Of a stretch of 64,000 nucleotides of DNA, positions 1 through 9,200 are shown piece after piece. The DNA comes from an uncultured Lachnospiraceae bacterium. Lineage in GTDB: Bacteria; Bacillota; Clostridia; Lachnospirales; Lachnospiraceae. Position numbers and translations under genes: made by a program. Within the stretch, counting starts at the first letter, position 1. Each line of letters begins with the position of its first letter. The notes beneath the pieces were generated by a model. That model was not told the DNA's origin and searched no databases. It was given only the letters and a program-made list of their open reading frames with translations. The DNA lies in NCBI GenBank assembly GCA_944377405.1, contig CALWES010000009.1, positions 1 through 64,000 on the forward strand, read 5' to 3'.

Positions 1-333
1 GTCCACAGTAGAGAGAGGACTCTCAAAATGCATGTAAAACACTTTTTCCTCGTGTCTACCCTATAGGGTTCAGTTTAACCTGGCGGGTACACCCTGAATC
101 GTAGAAGTACTTTAAAAAGCCGTCATATCTTCCTAAACTTACACCCCAAAATCAAGTTCCTTGAAAACAGGGTGTATCGGGCCCTGATTCGTACACCTCA
201 AATCACACAAAATGAAATTTGGACCGTCCTATGGCCTTTAAACTGAACCTGCAGCCCGGCCGGATCCCATCAAATGGACACGAAAAAAAGCAGTTCACCT
301 GCATTTTGACCATCGGATCCATGATGTGGACAC
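1..333. repeat. Composite palindromic repeat, left copy
   Basis: Non-coding. Positions 1-78 are an arm that recurs in inverted orientation at 46820-46897 with 75 of 78 bases identical. The centre carries TACACC(C) at 88, 140 and 192, exactly 52 nt apart, and the reverse motif GGGTGTA at 171-177. A diverged copy of the arm in opposite orientation runs from TTTAAACTGAACC (237-249) to GTGGACAC (326-333), so the unit is a long interrupted palindrome. The arm contains the palindrome CCCTATAGGG. The element may continue to the left of the window. No transposase or convincing reading frame is present. Confidence 0.8.
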
Positions 334-402
334 GGCCTGGGGTGACGAGCCCCGGCAGATCGCAACAGTTCACAACAAATCAACTCAAAACAAAAGGCCA
401 TT

Positions 403-446
403 AAAAAAAGCGGCGGCTGCCGATATAAACAGCAGCCTGCCGCCCA
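403..446 (-). terminator. Intrinsic terminator of the glycan operon
   Basis: On the minus strand a GC-rich stem (GGCGGCAGGCTGC pairing with GGCAGCCGCCG) is followed by a run of seven T. It sits directly after the stop of the gene ending at 455. Confidence 0.85.
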
Positions 447-454
447 TTTTCTGA

Positions 455-2389
455 TTAGTCCTGCCAGCTTCCCGATAAGACTTCTTCCGTCACGTCCCGA
501 TAGGCATTTTCCTCCGGGACTTCCTGGACCACGATAATGTTTCCTTCCTGGATGGCCTCCTCCGGGATATCGGCTACGCTGTCCGCAAAGAAGACCTCGG
601 TGCCCTCCGCCTTCTTATCCTTATCGAAGGTCTTGAAAAAGGTATCCTTGTAGAAATCCGACATGCCGTAGCTGTTCTCCAGGATGTAGATGTCCTTTCC
701 GAAGAGGCTGTCCCCGTACTTCTCGTAGGTTTCCTCCGCCAGGGAATTCATCCTGAGCTGATCCGGCCAGAAATAAAGCTTCGGATAATAGGTCCTGTAA
801 AACATGTTGGTGCAGAGGGACAGGGCCGTATAAGCTCCGAAGATCAGGATCAGGAGAGCCGCCACCACGGAGGGCCGCAGGATCCGGTCCGTCACCCGCT
901 CGCCTGCATGGCGGAAGATGTTGTCCTGGGCTGCCTCTGCCAGGGCCTTTGCCGGGTCCTGGGGCGCCGTGTCGGGCACTGCGTCTGACTCCGCGCCAGG
1001 CTCTGCGCCGGAGGACTCACCGGAGGACGCACCAGCGTCCCCTGGCTCCGCATTCCCCTCAGCCTGTCCACCGTCGGCGAAGGCCAGCCGATAGTTATCC
1101 ACAATCTCCCGGATCATATAGGTGCAGAAAATCACCGCCGCCGTGTAGGACACGTAGATCCAGCGCATCTCCACCCGGATGGTGACGGAGGAGCAGCCGA
1201 TGCACATGGCGATGAAAAGCAGGAACAGGAGCACATTCTCCAGGATCCGGAAGAAGCGCTTCCTTCCTTCCCGGTCCCGGCCTGCCAGATCCAGCAGCAG
1301 GGTAATGGCAAACATCATGCAGATCACAAAGAGGGCGATGATGCTCACCTTCACCAGGGCCTTGATCATGGCGGGACTATGGTCCCATGGCAAGCCGCAG
1401 AGGTGCTCCGGCCCCGCATTGATGCCGAAGATATAGAGGACCTGGCTTAAGGCAAAGCCAATGGCCTCCGACAGTCGGAAGGTCTCCGTCACCTCGGTGC
1501 CGCCGGTGCCGGCGGGGATGGCGGTGCCAATGCAGAGGGTCCGGATCAGGGTGATCACAAGGAACACCGCCGCAGGGGCGATCCAGTACCGGAGCTGTTC
1601 CCGGAAATAGGCCTTCCTGAAGCCCTTCCTGTGGTTTGCAAGCTTCAGAAGCAGCACCAGATAGAAGAGAGGCAGGAGGCTCAGATAGCGCTCATGAACG
1701 AAGACGATGAGAAAATACAGAAGGAGGGCCAGGGCATAACGCCAGTCCCCACAGGACACCAGGCGCACATGAAGGCTCTTTTTCTCCAGGCTCTTCTTCT
1801 CCGGGCCCTTTCCGGTCTCATGTCCGTTTCCATTCTCCGGGCCCTTCTTGCTCTCCGCAAGGGCCGCCTCCCCGTCTGCCACAAGCTCCGCTGCGGTGGG
1901 GCTGTTGGCCTCGTTCAGATAACGGTACAGCAGGTACAGGATCCAGATGGCCATAAACAGGGCCAGGGTCTCCATAAGTCCCAGGGCCTGCCCCAGCTGA
2001 TAATAGGCAAAGCGGGAGGCCAGGTAGCAGAGGCCCCCGAAAAAGCCCAGAAGCCGGTAGCGGCTGATCTTCCGGATGATGTAATAAAGGGACAGGGCCA
2101 CGATGATGTTGCAGATGATGTTAAAGGGCACGAACCAGCTGATATGGTTCCCCACGATGGCCATCTGCAGGTAGGTGGCCAGCCAGTACACGGGCCGGAA
2201 CCGGGTGGAGGTGCCGATGGGGAAGGCAAACTCCGCAAGGCTCTGCTCCCCGTAGCAGGACCACATATAAAGGTCATCCATATAGAGGCCCTTGATCACA
2301 ATGTCCCGGTTCACATAAAATGCAAACACGGAAAGCAGCAGGATCCAGAGCAGATCTGCAGCGATCCCCAGTTTTTTATTTTTCCACAT
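455..2389 (-). CDS. Polytopic membrane protein, GT-C glycosyltransferase-like
   Basis: A 644-residue integral membrane protein with about a dozen predicted hydrophobic segments. Near the N-terminus there is an acidic loop motif (KGLYMDDLYMWS) placed where GT-C type lipid-linked sugar transferases carry catalytic acids, then a TRFRPVYW motif. Two long charged, low-complexity cytoplasmic-type inserts (about residues 165-205 and 450-500, rich in Glu, Gly, Ala, Pro) interrupt the membrane region, and a soluble C-terminal tail of about 90 residues follows the last segment. It overlaps the upstream gene by 14 bases and is the last gene of a four-gene operon with a glycosyltransferase, so a role in sugar transfer or polymer assembly at the membrane is inferred. 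I do not recognise a named family with certainty. Confidence 0.75.
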   Translation of the reverse strand: MWKNKKLGIAADLLWILLLSVFAFYVNRDIVIKGLYMDDLYMWSCYGEQSLAEFAFPIGTSTRFRPVYWLATYLQMAIVGNHISWFVPFNIICNIIVALSLYYIIRKISRYRLLGFFGGLCYLASRFAYYQLGQALGLMETLALFMAIWILYLLYRYLNEANSPTAAELVADGEAALAESKKGPENGNGHETGKGPEKKSLEKKSLHVRLVSCGDWRYALALLLYFLIVFVHERYLSLLPLFYLVLLLKLANHRKGFRKAYFREQLRYWIAPAAVFLVITLIRTLCIGTAIPAGTGGTEVTETFRLSEAIGFALSQVLYIFGINAGPEHLCGLPWDHSPAMIKALVKVSIIALFVICMMFAITLLLDLAGRDREGRKRFFRILENVLLFLLFIAMCIGCSSVTIRVEMRWIYVSYTAAVIFCTYMIREIVDNYRLAFADGGQAEGNAEPGDAGASSGESSGAEPGAESDAVPDTAPQDPAKALAEAAQDNIFRHAGERVTDRILRPSVVAALLILIFGAYTALSLCTNMFYRTYYPKLYFWPDQLRMNSLAEETYEKYGDSLFGKDIYILENSYGMSDFYKDTFFKTFDKDKKAEGTEVFFADSVADIPEEAIQEGNIIVVQEVPEENAYRDVTEEVLSGSWQD

Positions 2390-4607
2390 AGCGTTCCATC
2401 TCTCTTTCTGCCTGACTGAGGGCCTCCTCGGAAAGGGGCAGCTCCCAGGGCTCCTTCACCCGCTCCGGGTGGATCCTTCCGTAAAAATACCGGCCCTCAT
2501 AGGAAGCTCCATAGGCGTCTCTCCCACTGCCCTCCTGACTGTAGCAAAGCTCCGTCAGGGTGCCGTCCTCGATGAGGTCCTCCAGAAGCTCCTTCGCCCG
2601 CTCATTTCCCGGGCGGCTGAGCCATTCCTTATCTCCATAAATATAGTCCGTGCCGGACCAGCCCAGATATTCCTTGAAAATATTCAGGGTTTTCACCAGA
2701 TACACGTTCCCGCCGCTTCCCGCAATGTCCGTGTAGCTCTCCACCACACAGGGGATGTCGTAGCAGCCGGGCTCCTCCGAAAAGGCAATGACATGATTGG
2801 CGGGACCCGCCCCCTCCTGGGAAAGGGCCTGCCAGAGCGCCTCATCCCCCTGGGCCTCGTGGCGCTTCCTGGCTTCCTCCCGATGATCTACGGGAAGGAG
2901 GACCGCAAAGCCCCCCTCCTCGGGCAGCCCCGTAAAGCCCACGGGACCGGCCCAGCCGGTAAAGGCGGTAAGATACAGCATGGCGGCGCTCAGGAATAGA
3001 AGCACCCTGGAAAAGCGCCGCAGACGCTCCCCCGCATAAAGGAGGACGCAGGTCCCCAGTACCGCCGTAAGGGCATAGAGAAGCATATAATAATTTCCAT
3101 CCACCTGGTACAGGGACCAGAGGCTCACCAGGGAAATACCTGCCGTGGCCAGAAATACGATCCCCAGGCAGAGGGCTGCCCGAAAGCCCCCCTCCGTCAC
3201 CGCCTCGGGAGGCAGCATCTCCTCCTTCCGGACGCTGTTCCGAAGGCTCTCCTGCCGAAGGCCCCCCAGGGTCCCTGCCCCCAGAAGGCAGACCAGGACC
3301 AGAAGCAGCAGGAAGGAAAGACCGCCCCAGGCCATCATCACATGTTCCATGTCCTCCCCCAGAGGGCAGAAGAGGAAGCGAAGGAGCCGGGACAGGAAGG
3401 TTTGGAGGCTCTCGCTGAAGTCCAGGGCCCCTGCATTGTCCGGAAGGGCCTGGAGGCCGAAGGGATACTTAAGCTCCATCCCCAGGGCGGAGAACACCCC
3501 GGAGAAGACGGAGGTCACGGGAAGCCCCGTGATCAGGGCAGTCCGAAGCCAGCAGAGCCCGGTAAAAAGCAGGGCCAGAATCAGGAGCCGAAGTCCCCCG
3601 GTGGAAGGCAGCAGGGGGAATTCCCCTTTCCCCTCCCGCCTCCGAAGGTACAGGAGATAACAAAGCACGGAAAGCCCCGCCGCCGAGGAAAAGAGCATGG
3701 CGGTGGGCTTTAAGGCATAGCTTGCAAAAAGGGCTGCAAGGCCCAGGCCCACGCAGGCAGGCCGCTCTGTGCCCCGGTCCTTCAGGTAACGCAGCACCAG
3801 GTACAGGAAGGCCAGCTGGAAAAAGAGGGTGGCCAGGTCCGACTTTGCGGTAACCGCCATGTTGGTGATGCCGGGCATAAGGGCCGCAAAGAAGCCGCAG
3901 AGGGTCTCCGAGCCCCGGATCCCCGTAAGGAAGCTCCCCATCTTCCCGCAGAGGAAGATACAGCCTGCAAGGAACCAGGCATTGGCGCAGAGCACGTAGG
4001 TATAGCTTCCGGAGAAGCTTAAGGGCAGGGTCAGAAGCTCAAAGCCCTTGGAATAGGTATAGACCGTATTTACAAGACCGGGATTCCGGAGAAAGCCGGA
4101 CAGGCCCTCTCCTCCAAGAAGCACATAGGGGGAACGGAGGCCGTAGCGCAGGGAATCGTAGTCATAGGCGATGTTGATGCGGCAAAGCTGGATCAGAAAC
4201 AGCACCAGGATCACGGCGGAAAGAAACAGGACGCCCCGGTCCCGGACTTCCCCTCCGGAGGGTGCCGGGGAGCCTTCGGCCCCTGCCGCCTCGGGGAAGA
4301 AGCCCAGGAAAATGGGCAGCTCCCTTTTCAGATAGCGGGCGGGCTCCAGGAAGGCCCCGGGCTTTAAACGGCAGAGCATACAGCAGAGCCCTGCCAGCAG
4401 ATAGAGATAGGCCCCGGAAACCAGCAGCGCAAAAAAAGCCCGGTGCAGAAGGAGGAACAGGGAGAAGCAGAAGCCCCAGCAAAGGGCAATCTGCCGTCTG
4501 TTCCTGCCAAAGGCTGCGGGCAGCAGAAAAAGAAGCAGCATCAGCACCAGCTCATACTGCATCTTCACGTTCGGTTCCCAGGTCAGGATCTCAATCAGCT
4601 GATTCAT
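2376..4607 (-). CDS. Large polytopic membrane protein, GT-C-like
   Basis: A 743-residue protein with many hydrophobic helices over roughly residues 15-560 and a soluble C-terminal domain of about 180 residues ending in a charged helix. A loop near residue 170 contains a DYDSLRYGLR motif, reminiscent of the acidic first-loop motif of GT-C enzymes. It overlaps the genes on both sides (17 bases upstream, 14 downstream), which indicates translational coupling with the family 2 glycosyltransferase and the second membrane protein. The likely role is polyprenyl-linked sugar transfer or glycan polymerisation outside the membrane. This is inferred from topology and context, because no diagnostic catalytic motif can be proven by eye. 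Confidence 0.75.
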   Translation of the reverse strand: MNQLIEILTWEPNVKMQYELVLMLLLFLLPAAFGRNRRQIALCWGFCFSLFLLLHRAFFALLVSGAYLYLLAGLCCMLCRLKPGAFLEPARYLKRELPIFLGFFPEAAGAEGSPAPSGGEVRDRGVLFLSAVILVLFLIQLCRINIAYDYDSLRYGLRSPYVLLGGEGLSGFLRNPGLVNTVYTYSKGFELLTLPLSFSGSYTYVLCANAWFLAGCIFLCGKMGSFLTGIRGSETLCGFFAALMPGITNMAVTAKSDLATLFFQLAFLYLVLRYLKDRGTERPACVGLGLAALFASYALKPTAMLFSSAAGLSVLCYLLYLRRREGKGEFPLLPSTGGLRLLILALLFTGLCWLRTALITGLPVTSVFSGVFSALGMELKYPFGLQALPDNAGALDFSESLQTFLSRLLRFLFCPLGEDMEHVMMAWGGLSFLLLLVLVCLLGAGTLGGLRQESLRNSVRKEEMLPPEAVTEGGFRAALCLGIVFLATAGISLVSLWSLYQVDGNYYMLLYALTAVLGTCVLLYAGERLRRFSRVLLFLSAAMLYLTAFTGWAGPVGFTGLPEEGGFAVLLPVDHREEARKRHEAQGDEALWQALSQEGAGPANHVIAFSEEPGCYDIPCVVESYTDIAGSGGNVYLVKTLNIFKEYLGWSGTDYIYGDKEWLSRPGNERAKELLEDLIEDGTLTELCYSQEGSGRDAYGASYEGRYFYGRIHPERVKEPWELPLSEEALSQAEREMERYVEK

Positions 4608-5403
4608 AGGCTTTGTAGGCTTTCTTATAAAAATGCATCAGAAGGGCCGCCACAGGCGCGGGCCAGATCTTCCGGAACATCTCCCCTTCCTCCCGCTCCC
4701 GGTTGTGGTTCTCAATGTTGGCCCTGGTGGCCGCACCCTCGTGGACCCGGTACTCCATCAGCTCCTTTTCGATGCAGATGAACTTCCCGGGCTCCCCGGC
4801 AAGGCGCCACAGGGTATCCCAGTCGATGACGAACTGATAATGGTTCCGGAAAATGGGCAGTCCCGTCACATCCAGGTTGTAGGTGCAGGTGGGACATCCG
4901 ATGGAATTGCCGAAGCGCAGGGCAAGGCGCTTGATAAAGGGCCTGTCGGAAAGGGAGCGGAGCCGCAGGGGCAGCCGCAAAAGGCGCTTCACCCGCTCCG
5001 CCTGGCCCGGGATCACCTGGCCCTGGCCGTTGATGGTGCGGTAACGGGTACAGAACAGGGACATATCCGGGCAGAAGGAATAGGCATGGAGCAGGGCCTT
5101 CTTATAGTTCCGGTCGTAGCGGTCATCCTGATGGGCCACGGTAATGAGCCGGGCCCCGGTCTCCGTAAAGGCCTTCTCCACGGCAAAATTCCAGTCCGCC
5201 TCCAGGGAGCTCTCCCCCTCCCTGACATAGAGGGGCAGCTCGTACTTCTCCGCCATGGCCCGCAGGAAGGGGCTGGGGGTGGAGGTACAGAGGATCACCT
5301 CCCCGGGCTCACTCTGGCAGACCAGGGACCGGATGCACTCCTCCAGATAGGGGGACTCCCGGTAGGCACAGATGGCAAAGGCATGTAAAACCGGCTTACT
5401 CAT
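4591..5403 (-). CDS. Glycosyltransferase family 2
   Basis: 270 residues with a GT-A fold signature: an N-terminal strand followed by YRESPYLEECIRSLVCQS, then a nucleotide-binding acidic segment AHQDDRYD (about residues 92-99, the DXD-like metal site), and WDTLWRLA in the acceptor half. Family 2 enzymes are inverting, use nucleotide sugars and act on the cytoplasmic face. It overlaps the SIS isomerase gene upstream by 8 bases and the membrane protein gene downstream by 17, so the operon couples sugar-phosphate supply, transfer and membrane steps. The donor sugar cannot be read from sequence; the neighbouring isomerase makes a heptose a reasonable but unproven guess. Confidence 0.9.
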   Translation of the reverse strand: MSKPVLHAFAICAYRESPYLEECIRSLVCQSEPGEVILCTSTPSPFLRAMAEKYELPLYVREGESSLEADWNFAVEKAFTETGARLITVAHQDDRYDRNYKKALLHAYSFCPDMSLFCTRYRTINGQGQVIPGQAERVKRLLRLPLRLRSLSDRPFIKRLALRFGNSIGCPTCTYNLDVTGLPIFRNHYQFVIDWDTLWRLAGEPGKFICIEKELMEYRVHEGAATRANIENHNREREEGEMFRKIWPAPVAALLMHFYKKAYKAYESAD

Positions 5404-6052
5404 GGAAATAGGTATCCTCCAGCATCAGGCACAGGGCGTGGTAGATGGGCAGGTGCAGCTCCTGGATCATGTAGGTCTCCTGGGATGGAGCAATGATGGC
5501 GCAGTCCGCAGCCACAGCGAGCCTGCCGCCGTCCTTTCCCGTAAGGCCGATGACCTTCATGCCCTTAGCCCTGGCTGCAGCCACGGCATACATCAGGTTC
5601 CGGGAGTTCCCGGAGGTGGAGATGGCAAGAAGCACATCCCCCTTCCTGCCGTAGCCCCAGACCTGCTGGGCAAAGCAGAAGTTGGGATCCACGTCGTTGG
5701 CAAAGGCGGTATTTAAGGCCTGGTGATCTGTAAGGGCAATGGCCATAAGGCCCTCCTGCAGCTTATCGGCGATCTCGGCTCCGGCCTCCGGGTCCGCATC
5801 CGTAAGGGCCCTGCGAGCCTCCTCCGGCAGGGGTCTGCGCTTGCAGAAGCCCTTCATAAGCTCCCCCACGATATGCTGGGAATCGGCACAGGAGCCGCCG
5901 TTGCCTGCGATCAGGAGCTTCCCGCCGCCGTCGTAGCAGTCCTTCAGGATCCCGTAGGCCTCCTCAATGTCCTGCCGGATGGGGGCCAGCACCGGATAGC
6001 GGCCAATAAGGGTCTCAAGCTGAGACGCTGCTTCTCTATTTGAAATCGTCAT
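5396..6052 (-). CDS. SIS-domain isomerase, phosphoheptose isomerase (GmhA)-like
   Basis: 218 residues with a single SIS sugar-phosphate domain. The GNGGSCADSQHIVGEL segment and the STSGNSRNL segment match the sugar-phosphate loops of the GmhA/DiaA family. GmhA converts sedoheptulose 7-phosphate to D-glycero-D-manno-heptose 7-phosphate. The start at 6052 was chosen because GAGGAGG lies eight bases upstream; an in-frame ATG 39 bases earlier lacks such a site. This is the first gene of the glycan operon and overlaps the family 2 glycosyltransferase. No heptose kinase or nucleotidyltransferase lies nearby, so the later activation steps would be encoded elsewhere. A non-heptose SIS role is possible. 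Confidence 0.85.
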   Translation of the reverse strand: MTISNREAASQLETLIGRYPVLAPIRQDIEEAYGILKDCYDGGGKLLIAGNGGSCADSQHIVGELMKGFCKRRPLPEEARRALTDADPEAGAEIADKLQEGLMAIALTDHQALNTAFANDVDPNFCFAQQVWGYGRKGDVLLAISTSGNSRNLMYAVAAARAKGMKVIGLTGKDGGRLAVAADCAIIAPSQETYMIQELHLPIYHALCLMLEDTYFHE

Positions 6053-6111
6053 ATGGACAACCTCCTCTTCATCATCTGTCAGAGCCTCCATGGGAGGCCT
6101 GATACCTTACT

Positions 6112-6139
6112 ATTCTATCATGGGCGGGAAGGGCTGTCA
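6112..6139 (-). promoter_or_regulatory. Possible promoter of the glycan operon
   Basis: On the minus strand TGACAG and TAGAAT are separated by 16 bases, about 60 bases upstream of the SIS isomerase start. The -35 match is weak. Confidence 0.4.
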
Positions 6140-6215
6140 TCCGGAATTCTCTTTCCGATGTCTTTAGGAATTCTTAATTCTTCGGACCGGAAGGGACTTT
6201 CCCCGGGCATAAGGA

Positions 6216-6243
6216 TGGCCCGGAAGCTTCCGCTCCCGGGCCA
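6216..6243 (-). terminator. Hairpin after the surface protein gene
   Basis: TGGCCCGGAAGC and GCTCCCGGGCCA form a 12-bp stem with one mismatch and a four-base loop, 30 bases past the stop at 6273. There is no clear T tract, so it may be a weak terminator or an RNA-stabilising hairpin. Confidence 0.4.
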
Positions 6244-6272
6244 TTCCCTTAAACCGTGCCAGTTTTATTTTG

Positions 6273-9200
6273 TTACTGTACCCATGCTCCGTTTTCGTCT
6301 ACCTGGTAGCCGTCCGGGGTCATCTCGTTCTGGTACATGGATCCATAAGGTCTTGATGCGCTTCCGTTATAGGTCCAGCCTCCCGTTGCCTCGTTGTAGT
6401 TCCAGGTCACTTCCGGTGCATATGGATTGAAGTAGTACCACTTTCCGTCGATCTGTCTCCAGCCAAGGAGCATCTCTCCCGTGGTGGGATCCAGATAGTA
6501 CCACTTTCCATCCTGATCGTCATGGTGCCAGCCGTATCTCAGGGTTCCAAGCATTCCGTCGGACTCTCTGTGTGCATAGTACCACTTTCCGGTTGCCTCG
6601 TCACGGTACCAGCCATACTGCATGATTCCGTCTCTGTTGAAGTAGAACCAGCCCTCTCTCGGCTGATCGCCTACGGCATATGGATTGCGGATGTATGCCC
6701 ATCTGTTGAACAGCATGGTTCCGTTGTTCAGGATGAACTTCCACTGATGCCACTCAGGATTCGTTACCGGGGTTGCTCCCTCCGGTACCGGCTCTGAGAT
6801 GGGCTTGAAGATATCGTTGGGATCCATATGTACCCAGTTGCCGTGGAGTCTTACTACATAGGGATCTGCTACGGTTCCGCTGCCTCCGGTGGTGGAGTCA
6901 TGGTCGTTGCCGCCGCCTCCGCCAGGATTGTCGTTGCCGCCGTTGCCATTACCGTCGTCAGTCTTCCACATCAGCATGAAGGGGCTAAATGCCAGCTTTC
7001 CGTCGGTGAAGAACTTAAGACCTTCTTCCGTCGGTACCATCTTAAGCTTAACTTCATCTTCAAGTTCCGCTCCTGCGATTGCATTTGCCACCGCTTCATC
7101 ACCGTCATACTGAGTCTCTCTGTCAAGACCTACAAAGTGTCTCAGGGTGAACTCCGTGTTCTTATCCGTTCCATCCGGATACGGCCAGAATACATAGGTT
7201 CCTTCTGAACTCTCTACCCATGCATTTCCATTTCCGGTATCCACAAGGTCAAGGAACTTAAGCTCTGAATCATAGCCTTCCGCTTCTGCCTGTTCGGATG
7301 TCAGTCCGTATGCTGCTGTGTACGCCTTGTCTGCAAGAAGCTTCTGTCTATTGTTGGCTTCCTTGACATCGTCCACAAGGAGTCTTACATCCTCAGGCTC
7401 TGCCTGTGCTCTCTTTTCATCACCATTGGTATAGAACTTCGTTCCCACTTCCGGCATGGCAGCTGCCAGGTCGTTCCTGTTTGCTTCCATGGCTTCTGCA
7501 TCGCTGTCCACGATATCTCTGTAGACGTTTTCGTTGTAATTATTAACTTCTCTTACGAAAAGTTTTCCTGATGCCGCTTCTACAAAGTAATCTACAATAG
7601 CACCATTCTCCGTATCGGCATTGATACCTATACTGTCAAGGGCACTGGTTGCCGCGTCGCTGGTATTGACTGTGACAAATCTTCCCGTACTCTTATCAAC
7701 AATAAGGTCTCTGCTTTCATCTTTAGAATAGTTTTCTGCAGGGAATGCCTCGAATGCTGCAGCTCTTACAGCTACGACTGAGATGATCTCTTTTCCGATA
7801 CCCTCAGCATCACTGTTGATGATCTGGTAGTTTCCTTTTTCATCCCTGTATACGTAGATAGCCTTAAAGTAGTCGTCCAGGCTTGTTGCTTCAAATTTCT
7901 TTCCGTTGATCGTTACGTTTTTGACTCTACTGTTTACTACCGGTCTTTCGATATCGGTTCCGGCGCTGTTCACAAGGCCAAGCTCCAGATCAGGAAGTCC
8001 TGTTGTCTCATTGTCACTGTTGGTACCACCGCGGTAGATGGAGGTCTCATAGGGCTGCAGGGTGATGTGGGTCTGTTCTGTATCCGGAACTCCATCTCCG
8101 TTAGCATCCTTCTTATACTGTACGGTTATAACATTCTCAGTATCAACCTTTATCAGTACACTATGCTCTGTGCTTGTAAGTATGTGATTCTCACCGTTGT
8201 ATACAACCTTTTCTGCCGGTGTGATCGTTACTGTTGTGTTATATTTTGCCGTACTTTCTGTTGCAATGGCTGCGTTTTCCTCGGTAGCCTCTCCCTTGAC
8301 TCCGTCATAGTAATACTCTACCGTGTACGGTACATCACTTCTCTCCGTATACGTCAGGGTATACGCTACCGGATCATCCTTTGTTACCGTTGTCGGCGCA
8401 CTCGGGCACCACGTTCCGCCTGTGTACCCGGAATTCGGGATTCCCGTCGGTGCGTTTAGGGTCGCCATTCCTTCCTCTGACGGATTTCCGTCTCCATCCA
8501 CAAATGTTACCACTTCTGTCTTGGCATCTTTGCTTCCGTCACTCCAGCTTCCGTTCACTACTGTGTAAGTGATCTTTACCTGATACTTGTCCGGGATTTC
8601 ATCCGGTTTTTCTCCGTCTTCTCCGCCTCCGAATTTGTCCGTATCATATGTTGCGTTGTACATTTGGTCGTTGTCATTAGGACCTACTGCACCACTCATA
8701 TTATACGCTGGGTACCATCCGTCGAACGCCATCCGACTTTCCGGATTAGATTTAACCTCCGGTGCGTTTGTGGGATAGCGATCCTTTCCCTTTGTCAGCC
8801 AATAGGTAAGGGTTCCTTCTTCGCTGTCATAGATTACGGTCTCGCCATCTGCCACGCTCGTATCTGTAAATGTCGCACCATATCTTTGTCTATTCTGATC
8901 ATCAAGATCGAAGGTCACTGTGATTTGGTTTGCGTCGGGCTTTTTGTCTTTATTCGCATCCTTTACGTATTTTACAACTATCACATTGTTCCCATCCGCA
9001 TTGTCCAGCGTTACACTATAAGTATTACCGGGATCAAGCATATAGTTGGTTTCATTTAAATTAATCGTTTTAGGAATTCGATTCTTCTGATCTTCGCTTA
9101 ATGTGGCTATACTATTAAATTCACCTGTCCCTTTTGTTGGAGCATCGTTGAACGATTCCTCGCTCGTTATGGTTTCATTATCAGCTTTATATTCTACCGT

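Noticed and set aside
1631..2419. Plus-strand open frame opposite the membrane protein
   Set aside because: Low-complexity His/Gln/Gly-rich translation; a shadow of the minus-strand gene.
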